Shown: positions 10,525 to 22,010, counted from the first letter of the stretch. The stretch: DNA of 64,000 bases from Fulvia fulva (GCF_020509005.1 NC_063018.1:2418001-2482000), one strand, 5' to 3'. The notes: generated by a model not told the origin, from the letters alone. A program made the numbers and translations.

Positions 10525-10850
10525 GATGCTGGGGGCCGACGAGCATCATCTCGAGCAGCATCGGGCGAGGGCTGTTGATAAAGTTCATTGCCGGGTGGAT
10601 CATTGCGACGACCAACCTTTGTGGTCTAGGTCTTCAAAATTATCGGGTAAGGTGACGCGCGAGCGCTTCGTGTAGGTCGCTACTACTATACTTCGCTGTA
10701 GCACGCCGGACGGTTCAAGCAATAATATGTTTGACGAGGGTGGACGACGCGTTTGGCGGGCAACGAACTTTGCCCACAGCCCTTGGGGACTCGCTGCTAG
10801 AGGTCCGCTATAGTGTGTTCAAGCAAGCTTTGCTTGTTACTGTGGTGTAA
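10525..10850. other. Convergent 3' intergenic region
   Basis: No gene or RNA is recognised between the stop codon of the secreted protein and that of the NAPE-PLD-like gene on the other strand. Confidence 0.35.
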
Positions 10851-12151
10851 TCAATATTCCCTCGACTCACCAATATCACAAACCTCAAAAGCTCCCTCCT
10901 CTTTCAAGCCCTTCCTCTTCAACGCCTCCTTCAGCATCCGCGGTGGCTCCAACACCTCCTCCTCCGTCAACACCCACGTCCCCCAATGTATCCCCAATGC
11001 CCTCTCACACTTGGTCTCGACATAGATGTCAACACTATCATACGGATTCGCATGCACCGGCGACATCAGCCACCTTGGCTCATACGCTCCAATCGGTATC
11101 AGTCCCAAATCAAAAGGGCCCCTCAACTCCCCAATCTGCTCAAATGCTGGACAATGCGGCAGATCCTTATGCGCCTCTCCATAATCGTCCTCTCCCTTGC
11201 CCAGCTTCGGCACTGTTCTATACCCAGTATCACCTGCGAACCACACATTCTTCCCTCCAGCTTCGATACTGAAACTGCCCCAAAGTCTCTCACCCTTATC
11301 CCATCCGAAGCGTGCGGAGGTATGTTGTGCTGGTAAACACCCTATCCTCGCTTCCATCTCTTTACCCTCTACCTCTACCTTGACTTCCCGCTCCTCCCAC
11401 CAATCCATCTGTTCTACATTCCTGAAGCCTCCCTCCTTGAACCACTGCTTGTTCCCCAACGGCGTGAGAACCTGCACATCCGGGAATCTCTTCCTCAACG
11501 CCTGTAGTGTGGGCCAACTCATATGATCATAGTGATTATGACTTATCACCAAAACATCCACAAACGGCAGATCCTCCACCTGGCACGGGGCTTTCGTATA
11601 CCGCTTCGGGCCCGCGAAGCTGAAAGGACTACACCTCTCCTCGAACACTGGATCGAAGAGGACGCGGAGGCCGTTGGGGAATTCGAGGTAGGAGCATGCG
11701 TGACCTAGCCATGTTGCGCGTAAAGTCGCTGTTTCTCGTGTTGGAAGGAAGTTAGACTTGCGTACTGGGGGCAAGGGCCCTGTGAGGTCGGGATCGGAGC
11801 GTGTTCCTTCTATCTTTCCGAGCCATACCTGCCTCCCAAGTCAGATGTTCGCTCCACACCAAGAACAACGAGCAACGGGTCTGATTAGAGCCATACCCAG
11901 CGCATGATAGTCCAGAAGTTCATCTCGCGGAACGAGGGCCATGGGTTGGTGAAGCCCTTCTTGCCCTTATTATGATGAGTTTTGACAGAGACATCATCGG
12001 GTGCTGGTCGAGGATTCGAGGGAGTGGTGGTGGAGATGGAAGTCATCGCGCGAGCTGACGAGAGGTAGGGGTTTGTGGTTGTTCGAAGGTTTCGTGATGC
12101 GCAGGCTATGCTGGTTCGTGAGGTGCGAAGCAAAAGCGAAGGCATGGACAT
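10851..12151 (-). CDS. NAPE-PLD-type metallo-beta-lactamase-fold hydrolase
   Basis: Two exons, 12151-11897 and 11828-10851, give 410 residues. The join reads MNFWTIMRW then VWLGKIEGTRSDPDL. The protein belongs to the N-acyl-phosphatidylethanolamine phospholipase D family of zinc hydrolases. ATWLGHACSYLEF opens the fold. ISHNHYDHMS (about residues 179-188) is the HxHxDH metal motif. LPAQHTSARFGWDKG, FAGDTGY and SPVHANP supply the other metal ligands, and GFTNPWPSFRE is the family's pre-domain motif. The N-terminus (MSMPSLLLRTSRTS, Arg/Ser-rich and without acids) resembles a mitochondrial presequence. The likely role is hydrolysis of N-acyl phospholipids, though fungal members are poorly characterised. 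The intron is flanked by direct repeats, which is listed separately. Confidence 0.88.
11829..11896 (-). repeat. Intron bounded by 10-bp direct repeats containing both splice sites
   Basis: On the minus strand, GGTATGGCTC spans the exon-1/intron junction and occurs again across the intron/exon-2 junction. The 68-nt intron therefore begins with the same GTATGGCTC that begins the next exon. Reading the first copy unspliced gives VWL then a stop. Splicing between the copies is the only way to keep the frame. Confidence 0.8.
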
Positions 12152-12562
12152 GGTAAAGAATGACCCCCGGAACGCCAAAAGCAATGAATAAGGACAACGC
12201 TATAACGCGATCACGATGCAAGTCTGCTGCCTTTGCGATGTAGTATCAACGGAGTTAAGAAGATGCAATGGTCGATATCTTGAACTTCGATCTGAGACAC
12301 GGGACAAAGTTCAACCGAAGCTGTTTAGTGACGATACCTCAGGGGGTGATGACTGGCAAGAGAACTAATCTTTGTTGTCCTCAAACTTTTACAGAGTTTG
12401 TCTGAAGCTATCGTGGCGTGTTTGTCAACTGGCTCCCAAATTTGATCAATCAAGAGGCTAACTTCTGCCCTGTACTGCCTGAGGCTGCGTGTCGCTGTAC
12501 AGTACCATCAACTTTTTCTCCCCTGTCTCCAGATCCGCTGCGATTGTAACCAGATCATACGC
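12152..12562. other. Intergenic interval
   Basis: This interval contains the presumed promoter of the NAPE-PLD-like gene and the 3' flank of the broken BTB gene. No other feature is recognised. Confidence 0.35.
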
Positions 12563-13335
12563 TCACTTGTCATCGCTCATCGTGGCGCTCTCTGCCCCGA
12601 TGTTCTTCTTCATCCACTTCTTCTTACGATCGTAGAACGATTTTCTTGGCTCTATCTGCCGCTTCTGCCACAGCACATCAAACAGGTCCTGATAGAATTC
12701 GACTGGCCGGTCCCTGTGGTTCTCGTTCGCCCAAGTATCCTTCCTCGCCTCTGAGGCCATGTCGACGAGAAAACGACGTGCAGGTGAGCCCTTGCATGTT
12801 CCGTCATACACGATGCGATGAAATACACACCCGAAGCAGGCATGACCCGTCCCTCAGTTGGACTTAGTCGGTCCATCTGTGCCGCCAGTGTCGCTAGTAC
12901 AGCATCGCAAAAGGCATCGTCTTGTACCTTCTCGCCGAAGACGTATAGCTTCGCGAGATGGATGTGAAGTTTGGCCAGCTGGTTATCAAACGCTCCGGTC
13001 ACAGGTTCGAGTTGAGCCACGGGAGCGCCATAGAGCCAGTCCAAGTATGTGGCCACAATCTCGGCGGTATCCTCAGAAAGCTCAATGAAGCCCGTTTTTC
13101 CCTCCTGTCAGTGTTTATCAAGAGCAGCACGGAAGAAGCTTGACTTCTCTCGAAGTCGGTCCTCGTGCGCGGTCAATGTCTCGGGTGGTGAACCGACGTT
13201 GAGGGTGATGATGTTACTCGAGAAGCTGTGAGAGTCGTTAGTCGAACCACTTGCTGACCTGCTGTGGTGATCATACCGCCGTCGCTTGGCGTTGCGCTCG
13301 TCCTCGCCAGTCATGTCGATGGTCTCATTTGACAT
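12563..13335 (-). pseudogene. BTB/POZ-domain gene with a nonsense codon and a frameshift
   Basis: From the ATG at 13335 the minus strand encodes an acidic/basic leader (MTGEDERNAKRRR) and the start of a BTB fold (NIITLNVGSPPETLTAHEDRLREKSSFFRAAL). A 51-nt stretch starting GTATGA, with CTAAC and ending CACAG (about 13278-13228), looks like an in-frame intron. At 13110-13108 the frame meets TGA in KH-stop-QEGKTGF, where Trp would fit (TGG to TGA). The same frame then continues as clear BTB protein: FIELSEDTAEIVATYLDWLYG and AKLYVFGEKVQDD. Near 12,830-12,870 homology moves to another frame (IVYDGTCKGSPARRFLVD) without good splice signals, so a one-base indel is likely. The two independent lesions suggest decay. 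Unusual splicing or an assembly error are alternatives. Confidence 0.65.
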
Positions 13336-13513
13336 GTTTGGCGGTTTGTGTGTGGTGTAAATGTTGTCGTCGTTGTGAGGATATGGCGGAGTGAGATATC
13401 TAGTGCCGAGCGGCGGGATACGGTTTGAAGTGCTAAGCGAGTCCCCGAGTCGCAGACAGCTGATGTGAAACAGATTTGCTGTGTGCAAGGTCGCAGTGCC
13501 TTCCAAGTGAAGA

Positions 13514-15517
13514 TCAGCTCATGTGAACATCGACAGCGCTCATCACCCCACTAGCGATCATGTCAAGCACTTCACCATCCATGATACCTTGCACAAAGCA
13601 ATGCCCCACTACCTTATACTTGCCCCTGAATGGCCGCAAGAGGATAGGATAACTGCTGCCATACAGCACAGCAATCACATCCCCCGGCTTCGCCAAGTTG
13701 GGTACGACAGCAATGTAGCCGTCCTTGGTCTGCGCGAAACGCCGCGACCACATAAAATCCATCATGCGCCTGAAAGGGTTAAAGTACTGCTCGCCTTCGG
13801 TCCTGAAGTGCTCGATCAACGCCACGCGGCGATCTGGTGCGTCTGCAAACGACCCATGGTCTCGGAAGTAGTCTCTCAGCGGTCGTCCGCAGAGCACGAA
13901 GTCGGCATGACGCTTGAAGAAAAGGTGCACGTGCCACAAGAGATCTTGCGGAAACTCACTGTCGTCCGGTGGTGGTGATGAAGCAGGGTCTTCCATGATC
14001 AAGGAGTCGAGCAAGCATGAGTAGCTAGCTGGTGCGGTCTGGCCGGCGCGATCTCGGTTGCCCAGCAACGCCCGCCAGAAAGCTTCCGCCGCCGCCTCAG
14101 TACTACCATAGCCGTTGGCGTTCGATGTTGAGGAGACTATGTCGTTGGCTTGGCTGAAGTCGTCTTCTCGAACTCTGTTGCCGCCGACGCCGTCGAGGAT
14201 GTCGAACAAAACACCTTTGGCGGTTAAAACGCGACCATCGTCAGGGAACGATACTTCCGGCTTGGTAGCTCCATGGGCATTGTAATCTGGCTCGTGTCGT
14301 GCATTCATGACTCTCTTGGAGAAGCTCAGGTCCGGCACCCAAGAAGGCTGGTCCTCTTCGAAAGGTCGCGTGTGTCCCGTGGTCCACGAATCGTTACCAC
14401 ACCAGTGTAGGACTTCGAGGTTTTGCTCGCCTTCGATGCACGCTCTTGCGAACATGCGATACGTATCAATGTAAGGCAAGCTGTAGTCGGTATGTAAACG
14501 CGAGGATATGCTCTTATTGAGGAGCCCTAGCACACCGTAAACCTTGTCTTCGGGCCTCGTGCATCCACTGTGTCGAGTCCGGCTGACAACGAGCTTGGTT
14601 AGGATCGGGTTTCCTGCTCGAACTTGCTCCTGGATCTCGCTGAACGCCTCAACTTTGCCCCATTGCCAGTAGATCATTTCTCGCCAGTAGTGCTCGCGGA
14701 CATTGGAAGGTAGCTTTGTGAACTCATCTTGGAAGACATCTGCGAGCGCACTGCCAAATTCTCGAAGCCGCAGGTTGCAAGCTCGATAAGTCAGCAGGAT
14801 GTTGCCCCATGTTGTGCTTCGATTGCCGCAGAATATTAGGCTGTCGTCCGAGCCGAGAGCCAGCTCTTGTATGACCCAAACGCGCAACCAGTACCGACGT
14901 TGGATGAACCTCGTCATTGCTTTAAATAAGCGGTGACCTTGAGCTGTAAGAGTTGTTTGCAAGAAACTTCTCGCGCTCTGTTCGTTAGCATTCCAGACAG
15001 CGCTGAGTCCATTAACGAAGTCCAGAACCAGATCGCTATCATCTTCGGCCGGACCCAGCCAACTGAACACATATCTTGCTCGCTGGTAGATCTCACGCAT
15101 GCGAGGCACTTCACGATTTCGCTCGATGATACTGCTCTGGTCAATACAAAGTGCATCCGCCCAGAGTTTGTAGCCGTCCTTGGCTAGGTGAGTTCGCTGG
15201 AACACCTGGATAGCATCTGCGAGGTTTTTACCAATGCTGACGGTGTGACCATTGACTTTCAGATCTTTGACATGTCCATCTTGATTCCACGTGTAGCTCA
15301 GCGCTACGTAGCTGTTGGCTGGAGGAAGATGGGCAGCGGAGTCGCCCACACCTGGCAAAGCATCATGGCCGTGGAAAGGACAGTTCTCGAGGTCGCAGCT
15401 CAAAGCGTCGTGCACTTCGAGCTCACTTGTCTCGCTTTGCTGAGGCTTGACTTCGACCCATCGGAGTGTGATGAGTCTGATCTCTTTGCCATCTTCACCT
15501 AGGGCTACGTAATTCAT
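13514..15517 (-). CDS. HET-domain (heterokaryon incompatibility) protein
   Basis: The gene encodes 667 residues from the ATG at 15517 (NYVALGEDGKEIRLITL). The HET domain is plain: YVALSYTWNQDG, LWADALCIDQSSIIERN, EVPRMREIYQRARYVFSWLGP and RYWLRVWVIQELALG. The C-terminal half ends in a segment common in such proteins (KDGYIAVVPNLAKPGDVIAVLYG, then GHCFVQGIMDGE). HET-domain proteins drive cell death when unlike individuals fuse, and many copies have no known partner. The frame continues upstream to 15616 without an ATG. A short upstream exon from the open frame at 15831-15613 is conceivable, since GTGAGT follows it, but the join would break frame, so I start at 15517. Confidence 0.88.
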   Translation of the reverse strand: MNYVALGEDGKEIRLITLRWVEVKPQQSETSELEVHDALSCDLENCPFHGHDALPGVGDSAAHLPPANSYVALSYTWNQDGHVKDLKVNGHTVSIGKNLADAIQVFQRTHLAKDGYKLWADALCIDQSSIIERNREVPRMREIYQRARYVFSWLGPAEDDSDLVLDFVNGLSAVWNANEQSARSFLQTTLTAQGHRLFKAMTRFIQRRYWLRVWVIQELALGSDDSLIFCGNRSTTWGNILLTYRACNLRLREFGSALADVFQDEFTKLPSNVREHYWREMIYWQWGKVEAFSEIQEQVRAGNPILTKLVVSRTRHSGCTRPEDKVYGVLGLLNKSISSRLHTDYSLPYIDTYRMFARACIEGEQNLEVLHWCGNDSWTTGHTRPFEEDQPSWVPDLSFSKRVMNARHEPDYNAHGATKPEVSFPDDGRVLTAKGVLFDILDGVGGNRVREDDFSQANDIVSSTSNANGYGSTEAAAEAFWRALLGNRDRAGQTAPASYSCLLDSLIMEDPASSPPPDDSEFPQDLLWHVHLFFKRHADFVLCGRPLRDYFRDHGSFADAPDRRVALIEHFRTEGEQYFNPFRRMMDFMWSRRFAQTKDGYIAVVPNLAKPGDVIAVLYGSSYPILLRPFRGKYKVVGHCFVQGIMDGEVLDMIASGVMSAVDVHMS

Positions 15518-16334
15518 ATTTGTTAGCAATAGTCTGCACGACGGCAGAAGCAGACGGCAGGAATCGCGAGGGAAGTTTTGGAACAAGGCATTCTTTTCTG
15601 TCAGATCGGTACTCACTTGGACGGTTCAGCTGGAGTACTTTGCTGAGCTGTGGCTGTTCTTCTTGCATGTCGGTTGCGAGAGGCTGTTCGCTTGCCTCGA
15701 TAGATGGTGGAGTGGGACAAGGGTTGTATGGCGCCGATGCTCTTGCTGACCGGACTGCTGTATACGACTGGAGCTGAAGCCAATGTCGCCTCCAGCATAA
15801 GCCTCTCCCAACACTGCCTTGGAACCGCCAAAGTACTACACGTTCAGTGTCAGTTGGTCAATGTCGTAGTTGGGTGCACACAGCGTAGCCATAGTTGGGG
15901 TCAATCATAAGCGAGGAGGAGGCACGAGTCCGTCAACGCCATTGCTGCAGTGTAACAATTGCCAGGAATACAGTCCTATCAAGAGTTGCCGCATGTGTCG
16001 CGACCAAGGCAGATTGTCAGCTGAAATCTGATGAGTAGTTGAGCATGAGATCGAGACGTGAGTCCGTCGTCGCAACAGTGGCTCGCGCGAGCTCCACCAC
16101 GACCACGATCAGATGCCATGACCGTCTGAGGAGCGCGGCGGACGCCCAGTAGTACACTCTACGGTAGAGATGGAGGTGGCCGCTGGTGATGTGAAAGTGA
16201 AGGACAGGGTGATTCGTCGCTGCCGAAAGTTGAAGTCGCGCCATCTTTGAGTCTCAACGCGCGGTCGCCGGTCAGTCGGGTGCGTCTCAAAAACTGAAGA
16301 TGCTTCTGAGCTCTCGTGATGACCTTCTCGTGAT
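15518..16334. other. Divergent intergenic interval between the HET gene and TRM1
   Basis: This 0.8-kb interval should hold both promoters. Open frames on each strand (for example minus 15831-15613) are short and uncharacteristic. Confidence 0.35.
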
Positions 16335-18587
16335 ATGATTGCTGCTTCCTGCGCGAAACTGATGCTGCAGCGCGCAATCAGAGCATTTGTAGGACTGGCA
16401 TCGCACAATCATATCACAGCTAAGTACCATTTCATTCGCCTCTCATCTCAGCGACATTCGAGGCCGAGCAGCATAGCAAGTCACATTTTCACTCGAAGCA
16501 TGGCCACCGACGAAGCGCCCCCGACCACCTCATCGCCGCCCGTGCCTCTCAGCGCACCTCCCGCAGTCGGCCAACTCGTCGAGCATGAAGGAAAGACATA
16601 TGAGACCATCAGGGAGGGAGGCGCATACATCTTGATCCCGCCAAACACGCAAAAGCATGTCGATCCGCAAGCGAAATTGGCCGAGGGAGAGAAGGCGCAG
16701 AACGTGTTCTACAACCCGATCCAGCAGTTCAACCGCGACTTGAGTGTGCTCTCGATCAAGGCTTTTGGTGAAGACTGGATGGAGCGAAAGAGGCTGCGCA
16801 ACGATAGGAACAAGGAGCGGCACAGCAAGAAGCAGCATAAGAAGCGAAAGCTGGCATGGAGTAAGCAAGATGAGACTCTGGACGATGGCGGCGCGCAGAA
16901 GCTGAGAAAGGCAGAAGATGGGAAGCCTACACCAGCTAACAGCGAGGTAAGTAGTCTCGGGCGTCCGACGGTAGCATGGATGCGAATTGAAGCGTGGAGA
17001 TGGCCACTGCACGACGCGCATGTACACCATGGCTGACGAGTCTGATAGGTACTCACGAACGGCAATGGCGAGGCGGACAGTGAGCCTGATGTGACTGTCA
17101 TTGTGGACAAGCCAGAAACTGCATACACCGCGCAGGAGACCGATGCGCAGAGCCATACAGCCACCAACGGGGATGCAAAAATCAACGGACCGCGCTTCAG
17201 CATACTGGACGCTCTATCAGCAACGGGCCTACGAGCCCTCCGCTATGCCAAGGAGATCCCATTCACCTCTAGTGTGGTCGCCAACGATATGAACCCGAAT
17301 GCTACAAAGAGTATGGCACTGAACATCGCACACAATGGCTTGACTTCAAAGATCACACCGAATACTGGCGACGCAATAGGCCATATGTACAGCGTGGCAT
17401 ACCCATCTACTGGAGCGCATGGACCGAACCACGTCTCCAAGAAGTACGACGTGATCGACCTGGATCCATACGGCACAGCGGCACCGTTCATCAACGCTGC
17501 ACTGCAGGCTCTCAACGATGGTGGCTTGCTCTGTGTCACCTGCACCGACTCCGGCGTGTTCGCATCGGCTGGCTACTGCGAGAAAACGTACTCTCTGTAC
17601 GGAGGCATGCCCGCGAAGGGACCATACTGCCATGAGGCTGGCCTTCGCCTTATCATTGGCTCCATCGCCAAGGCCGCCGCTGCCATCGGCATCGCAATCG
17701 AGCCTCTCCTATCCCTGAGCATTGACTTCTATGCACGGACATTCATCAGGGTACGCAAGAGCCCAGCCGATGTCAAGTACCTCGCTGGCAAGACAATGTA
17801 TGTCGCCTGCTGCGATGCTGGCTGTGGTGCCTGGACTACCAGCATGATCGGGCGTAACACAAAACAAACTGCTAAGAACCGTGCCGACACGTTCAAGCAC
17901 GGGATCGGCCAAGTCGAAGCGGACAAAGAATGCAGGCATTGCGGATTCAAGACTCATATCGCCGGACCTATGTGGGGTGGTCCACTGCACAACGGCGCTT
18001 TCATAGAGAAGCTGCTCGAGGATCTTGAAGAGGCCGATAGTAGTGTGTATGAGACGAAGCCACGACTTGAGGGCATGCTCTCCACCGCTCTCGATGAGTT
18101 ACTGGTCAACGAGGCGGCCACGCGATACATCCCGAAGAAAGATCGCAAAGAAGGCGATGAGATGATCCCCCAGGTACCCGCAGAGGCCGTCGATGCACAT
18201 CCCTTCTTCTTCAACCCGTCGGCAGTCTCGAAGGTCATCCACTGCGTCGCACCATCTGCAGCCGCCATCAATGGCGCTCTACGACATTTGGGATACCGTG
18301 CGACGCGTTCTCACTGTCAAGCTGGCTCCATCAAGACAGATGCGCCATGGAGTGTGATCTGGGAGATGATGCGCGAGTGGGTTCGCCAGAAATCGCCCAT
18401 CAAAGATCTTAAGGAGAACACGCCTGGACGAAAGATAATGGCTGACGAGACCAAGAGCTTGAAGGTGGTCTTTGATGAGGGTTTGGGAAAGGATAAGGAG
18501 AGGCCTGGGGGTAAACGTTTGGTTAGGTACCAGCAGAACCCGAGGGAGAATTGGGGTCCGATGACCAAGGCGAAAGGGAGTGCTTAA
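16335..18587 (+). CDS. TRM1: tRNA (guanine26-N2)-dimethyltransferase
   Basis: Two exons, 16335-16946 and 17049-18587, are joined across a GTAAGT...TAG intron of 102 nt. The product is 716 residues from the first ATG, or 661 from the in-frame ATG at 16500. Trm1 uses S-adenosylmethionine to dimethylate G26 of tRNAs. Visible motifs are FYNPIQQFNRDLSV, LDALSATGLRALRYA, DLDPYGTAAPF (catalytic DPY, about residue 286 of the short form), and the zinc-finger-like CCDAGCGAW with ECRHCGFKTH. AGPMWGGPLH and QAGSIKTDAPW follow, and the last carries the target-recognition residues. A basic KKQHKKRKLAW insertion near residue 115 of the short form resembles a nuclear signal. The first 55 residues are Arg/Ser-rich and almost acid-free, like a mitochondrial presequence. 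Confidence 0.93.
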
Positions 18588-19731
18588 GCTGTGCAAGCGC
18601 GTCGTGCAATGCATCACTCCGTTTGTAATACTGTATTCCGTCCAGGGCACTGATTTGGCACTGAGTGTGCCAAGCTGGATACTCGCCCAAATATGCTCAT
18701 GCACGAACATAAGATGGTTGAAGTCCCCAGTCGAACTTCTCCTCCAATGCTGCTGTTCGGTCTGCTTGCGACCTTTCGGCTCGCACACCACATCGTTGCC
18801 GAGCCGTTGCCGCGCTCGTGCAACTCCAGCACTTTTCACACGGCTCGCGACATCACCACGCGAGACAAGCACGGCATCTAAGTAAACATCGTACCTCATC
18901 TGCTCGTCCACAAAAGCATCGTATTGTCATGCATTAGCTGTGCTTGGCTGCTCGGTGATGCTACCTCACTTGCACCTTATCTCTGTGGCCGGAGGAGGCC
19001 GTACTTGCATCTCTGGATGGTATGCTATTGGCCCAGCACCTTCCTGATCAAGTCATGGGACCGGGTGTCTGATCGACTAGCCTGCCGTGAGTGACTTGAA
19101 GGTACCGCAAAAGCCAAGATGCTCGAAGGCATGCGACGACGACTCTTCCACTTGGTCGTCACACAACCGACTATCCGTCGAGTGTCGGTGCTCGGATACC
19201 CTTCGTTTCTCTAACTCGCCACTGACACGAAGACCCTCTTCGTAACATATCCTGCATAAGACGCAACAATTGGTCCCACCTCGCCTAAGAACAATATCGG
19301 TTGGTCCCTGCCCAGCCGGCCACTACGCCCCAGAGCCGCAACGTCTCCCTGCGCCAAGGCAATGGAAAACAAATGAGCGGTTGCGGCCAGCAACAACCAA
19401 GACTTCTCAAGCGCTGCCCAGCACAGCGTTTTGCAGCTACCTCTTGCTTAATTGCACGGACGACCCGTGATAGGAAGGTCTCATTGCAGTGACGATCCAT
19501 CACTATCGCAATCATGTCAACACCGTTACTGTGGTTGGTGCGCACCACACACGAGCTCGCGAGTTGGCATGAAAGCACGAAAGTACACAGTGGTGGGACT
19601 GTGGGACGGTTGGTGTGGTGTCTGCAGCGAGGTATGGAGCTGTACCAGTGTTGTGTTATGAAGGTGGGTGGGTGTAAGTGTTGTAGCTTTCTTCAGTATT
19701 TCCAGCTTGTTTCGTCAAGGTCACGGTCAAG
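18588..19731. other. Intergenic interval of 1.1 kb
   Basis: No gene is recognised. A minus-strand open frame (18911-18279) runs antisense into the TRM1 3' end and looks fortuitous. The right part (about 19,200-19,731) should contain the promoter of the eight-exon gene. Confidence 0.35.
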
Positions 19732-21820
19732 ATGAAGCTTACGACTTTTACGGCGGCTGCGCTGCCAGTGCTGGCATCTGCTGCTCAATACACAGAGGAG
19801 CAATATGACTCTGGTGAAGTCATGGCAAAGATGATGGAGGCGAAGGAGGTAAACAATGCCAACATCTTGTAACTTGCGCAGGATGCTGATGGAACTTAGT
19901 CTGCATGGGCTCGTCACAGAGCTGCTGGCCACTACGACAGTAAGAAGTGGGCTGGCTTCAGCGAGGGCCGCGCAAATGCACGCCGCGCAAAGGTCGAATG
20001 CATAGACGGCAAGGCAGAAGCAGTACCTGGTGATGCTGATCAGACCTACAAATGCAGCGGCATCGTGGGTCAAACAGACTCCGTTCCTGAACTTCACTTG
20101 CTAAACCTAGCCACAGGACATGTACGACTTCAAAACCCACGCTGAGATCGGCGGCCCTGCCAGCGAAGGCTCTGGCTCATGGGGTGTAGTAATCGATGGC
20201 CGCGAGTTTGTTGGTATCGGACAGACGGAGGGCACAGCATTCCTCGAGGTCCTCCCGGGCGGATCTTTCGCATACCTCGGCCGCCTGCCCGTGACACCTG
20301 GTGCCGAGCCTGTCATCTGGAAGGAGATTAAGGCCAATGGCGACTACCTCATTATTGGCTCTGAGGCTGAGAGCCACGGCATTCAGATCTTCGATATGAA
20401 GAAGTTGCTTGATATTGATCCAGCTTCGCCAAAGGTCTTCGATTCGGCCACTGAGGTGACGAGTTTGTTCAATGGTATAACTGCAGCTGCACTTCTTGAG
20501 TACTCAGACTTACATGATTACAGATCTACCAATCGGTCGATCACACAACGTCGTGGTGAGTAAATCCGAAGGGCAGAAGGCATCGCCTGTCTGGAACATG
20601 CGCGTGGCATCCCCAGCTTAGTAGCGGTTGCTGAGACATTGCCACGTGGTATCCGAGTATGGCTGATCCTTCTGTTTAGGTGAACGAGGAGAAGAACTAT
20701 GCAGTGGCTGTTGGTGCTGCGCCGAGAACTGATGCATGTGCATCTGGGCTCATCTTTATCAATATGGACGACCCAGCCAACCCTTACTCCCCAGGATGTG
20801 CTCCACAAGATGGTGAGTCTATGATTTACTATCTGACATAGAACATTACTGACCACTCGAAGGCTACGTCCACGATGCGCAATGCATCGTCTACCGCGGC
20901 CCAGACGAAAAGTACAACGGCCGTGACATCTGCTACGGCTACAACGAAGACACCTTGACAATCTACGACGTAACCGACAAAGAAGGCCCCAACGCCTCCA
21001 CCGTGAGTAAATTCCAGGGAGTACATACAGTTGCGGCGGAGCTAGCAGTGTCTCAAAATTGCTTACTTGTCTTATACACACGACAACGCGCACGACAGCA
21101 GGCCCCTATAGGGTCGTGCTGGGAGACTGCTAGCTCTGTTGCGGTTCTATTGCTCTGCGCTTTCTCGCCAATACTATGTACTGACTCCCAAATCTTTTAG
21201 ATCATCTCGAAGACTCCCTACGTCGGAGCGTCCTACACTGTCAGCCATCCCCTCGTCATTCCCCTCCACTAGAATAGTATAATGGCTAACGTCTTCCACA
21301 GCACCAAGGCTGGATCCTCGACCCCAACTGGCAAACCCACCTCCTCCTCGACGACGAACTCGACGAAGGCGTCATCTCCCCAGGCGAGACCAACCCGGGC
21401 CCCTCTGACGACGGCTTCCCCGCCACTTTCATCTTCGACATCACATCCCTCGAAAACCCCGTCAACACCGGCTTCTACAAGTCCTCCGTCCAATCTGTCG
21501 ACCACAATCAGTTCGTCCACAGCGGCCTCGCATATCAATCGAACTACCAGGCCGGTCTCAGAATCTTGGATGTCAGCAGTATTCCTGATGATCCTACTGG
21601 CGGTGGAGTCGAGGAGATTGCGTTCTTTGATGTGTTCCCGGGTGATGATGATGAGCCGGGAGGAGGTGTGGCGACGTGGGATTTTGGGACGTGGAGTCAT
21701 TTCACATTTCCGAGTGGGTTTGTTGTTATTAACACGATTGACCGGGGTCCGTTCTTGGTGAAGATGAGTGCTTTCTCAGGGAGAGGGTTTGGGAAGCGGT
21801 GGTTGAGGCGGGGAGCGTGA
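19732..21820 (+). CDS. Secreted LVIVD-like protein, eight exons
   Basis: Exons are 19732-19848, 19900-20064, 20117-20474, 20524-20555, 20680-20812, 20863-21002, 21201-21239 and 21302-21820, totalling 500 residues. All joins preserve frame. Most donors are canonical; GTGGGT (20065) and GTCAGC (21240) are weaker. The N-terminus MKLTTFTAAALPVLASAAQY is a signal peptide. The body has DMYDFKTHAEIG, GSGSWGVVIDGREFVGIGQTEGT, KANGDYLIIGSEAESHGIQIF, PIGRSHNVVVNEEKNYAV, HQGWILDPNWQTHLLLDDE, NQFVHSGLAYQSNYQAGLRILD and TWSHFTFPSGFVVI. Such evenly spaced beta-strand motifs suggest a beta-propeller of the LVIVD/choice-of-anchor type, secreted or cell-surface. Function is unknown. Seven introns is far more than any neighbour has, and exon 4 is only 32 nt. 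Confidence 0.82.
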
Positions 21821-22010
21821 GGAATGGACTCGCGCTGATAGGGCAGCGGTATCATCGGTTCTGTCTTGGTAGACCTGTGCCGGATAGAAATTTTTCAATC
21901 TACTTCTCAGCATCCCTTAAGCGTATGGTTACGGACTGATTATTGCACATGGATAGGCAACAGCATAGAAGCGACTTGTGAAAGGGTTTGGAATGCCGCT
22001 CAGTCCGATG
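21821..22010. other. Short convergent 3' gap
   Basis: This 190-bp gap separates the stop codons of the secreted protein gene and the hydrolase gene. No feature is recognised. Confidence 0.4.

Noticed and set aside
15613..15831. Upstream coding exon of the HET gene
   Set aside because: A GTGAGT donor follows it, but the only plausible acceptor gives a frame-breaking join, and the HET protein has a natural ATG at 15517.
16530..17203. Minus-strand open frames over TRM1 exon 1
   Set aside because: They are antisense shadows of TRM1. The Leu/Ser/Cys-rich translation is typical of reversed coding sequence.
18279..18911. Minus-strand open frame of 210 codons
   Set aside because: It overlaps the TRM1 3' end in antisense, and the non-overlapping part has no recognisable domain.
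20518..21093. Minus-strand open frame of 191 codons
   Set aside because: It covers exons and introns of the eight-exon secreted protein gene in antisense.
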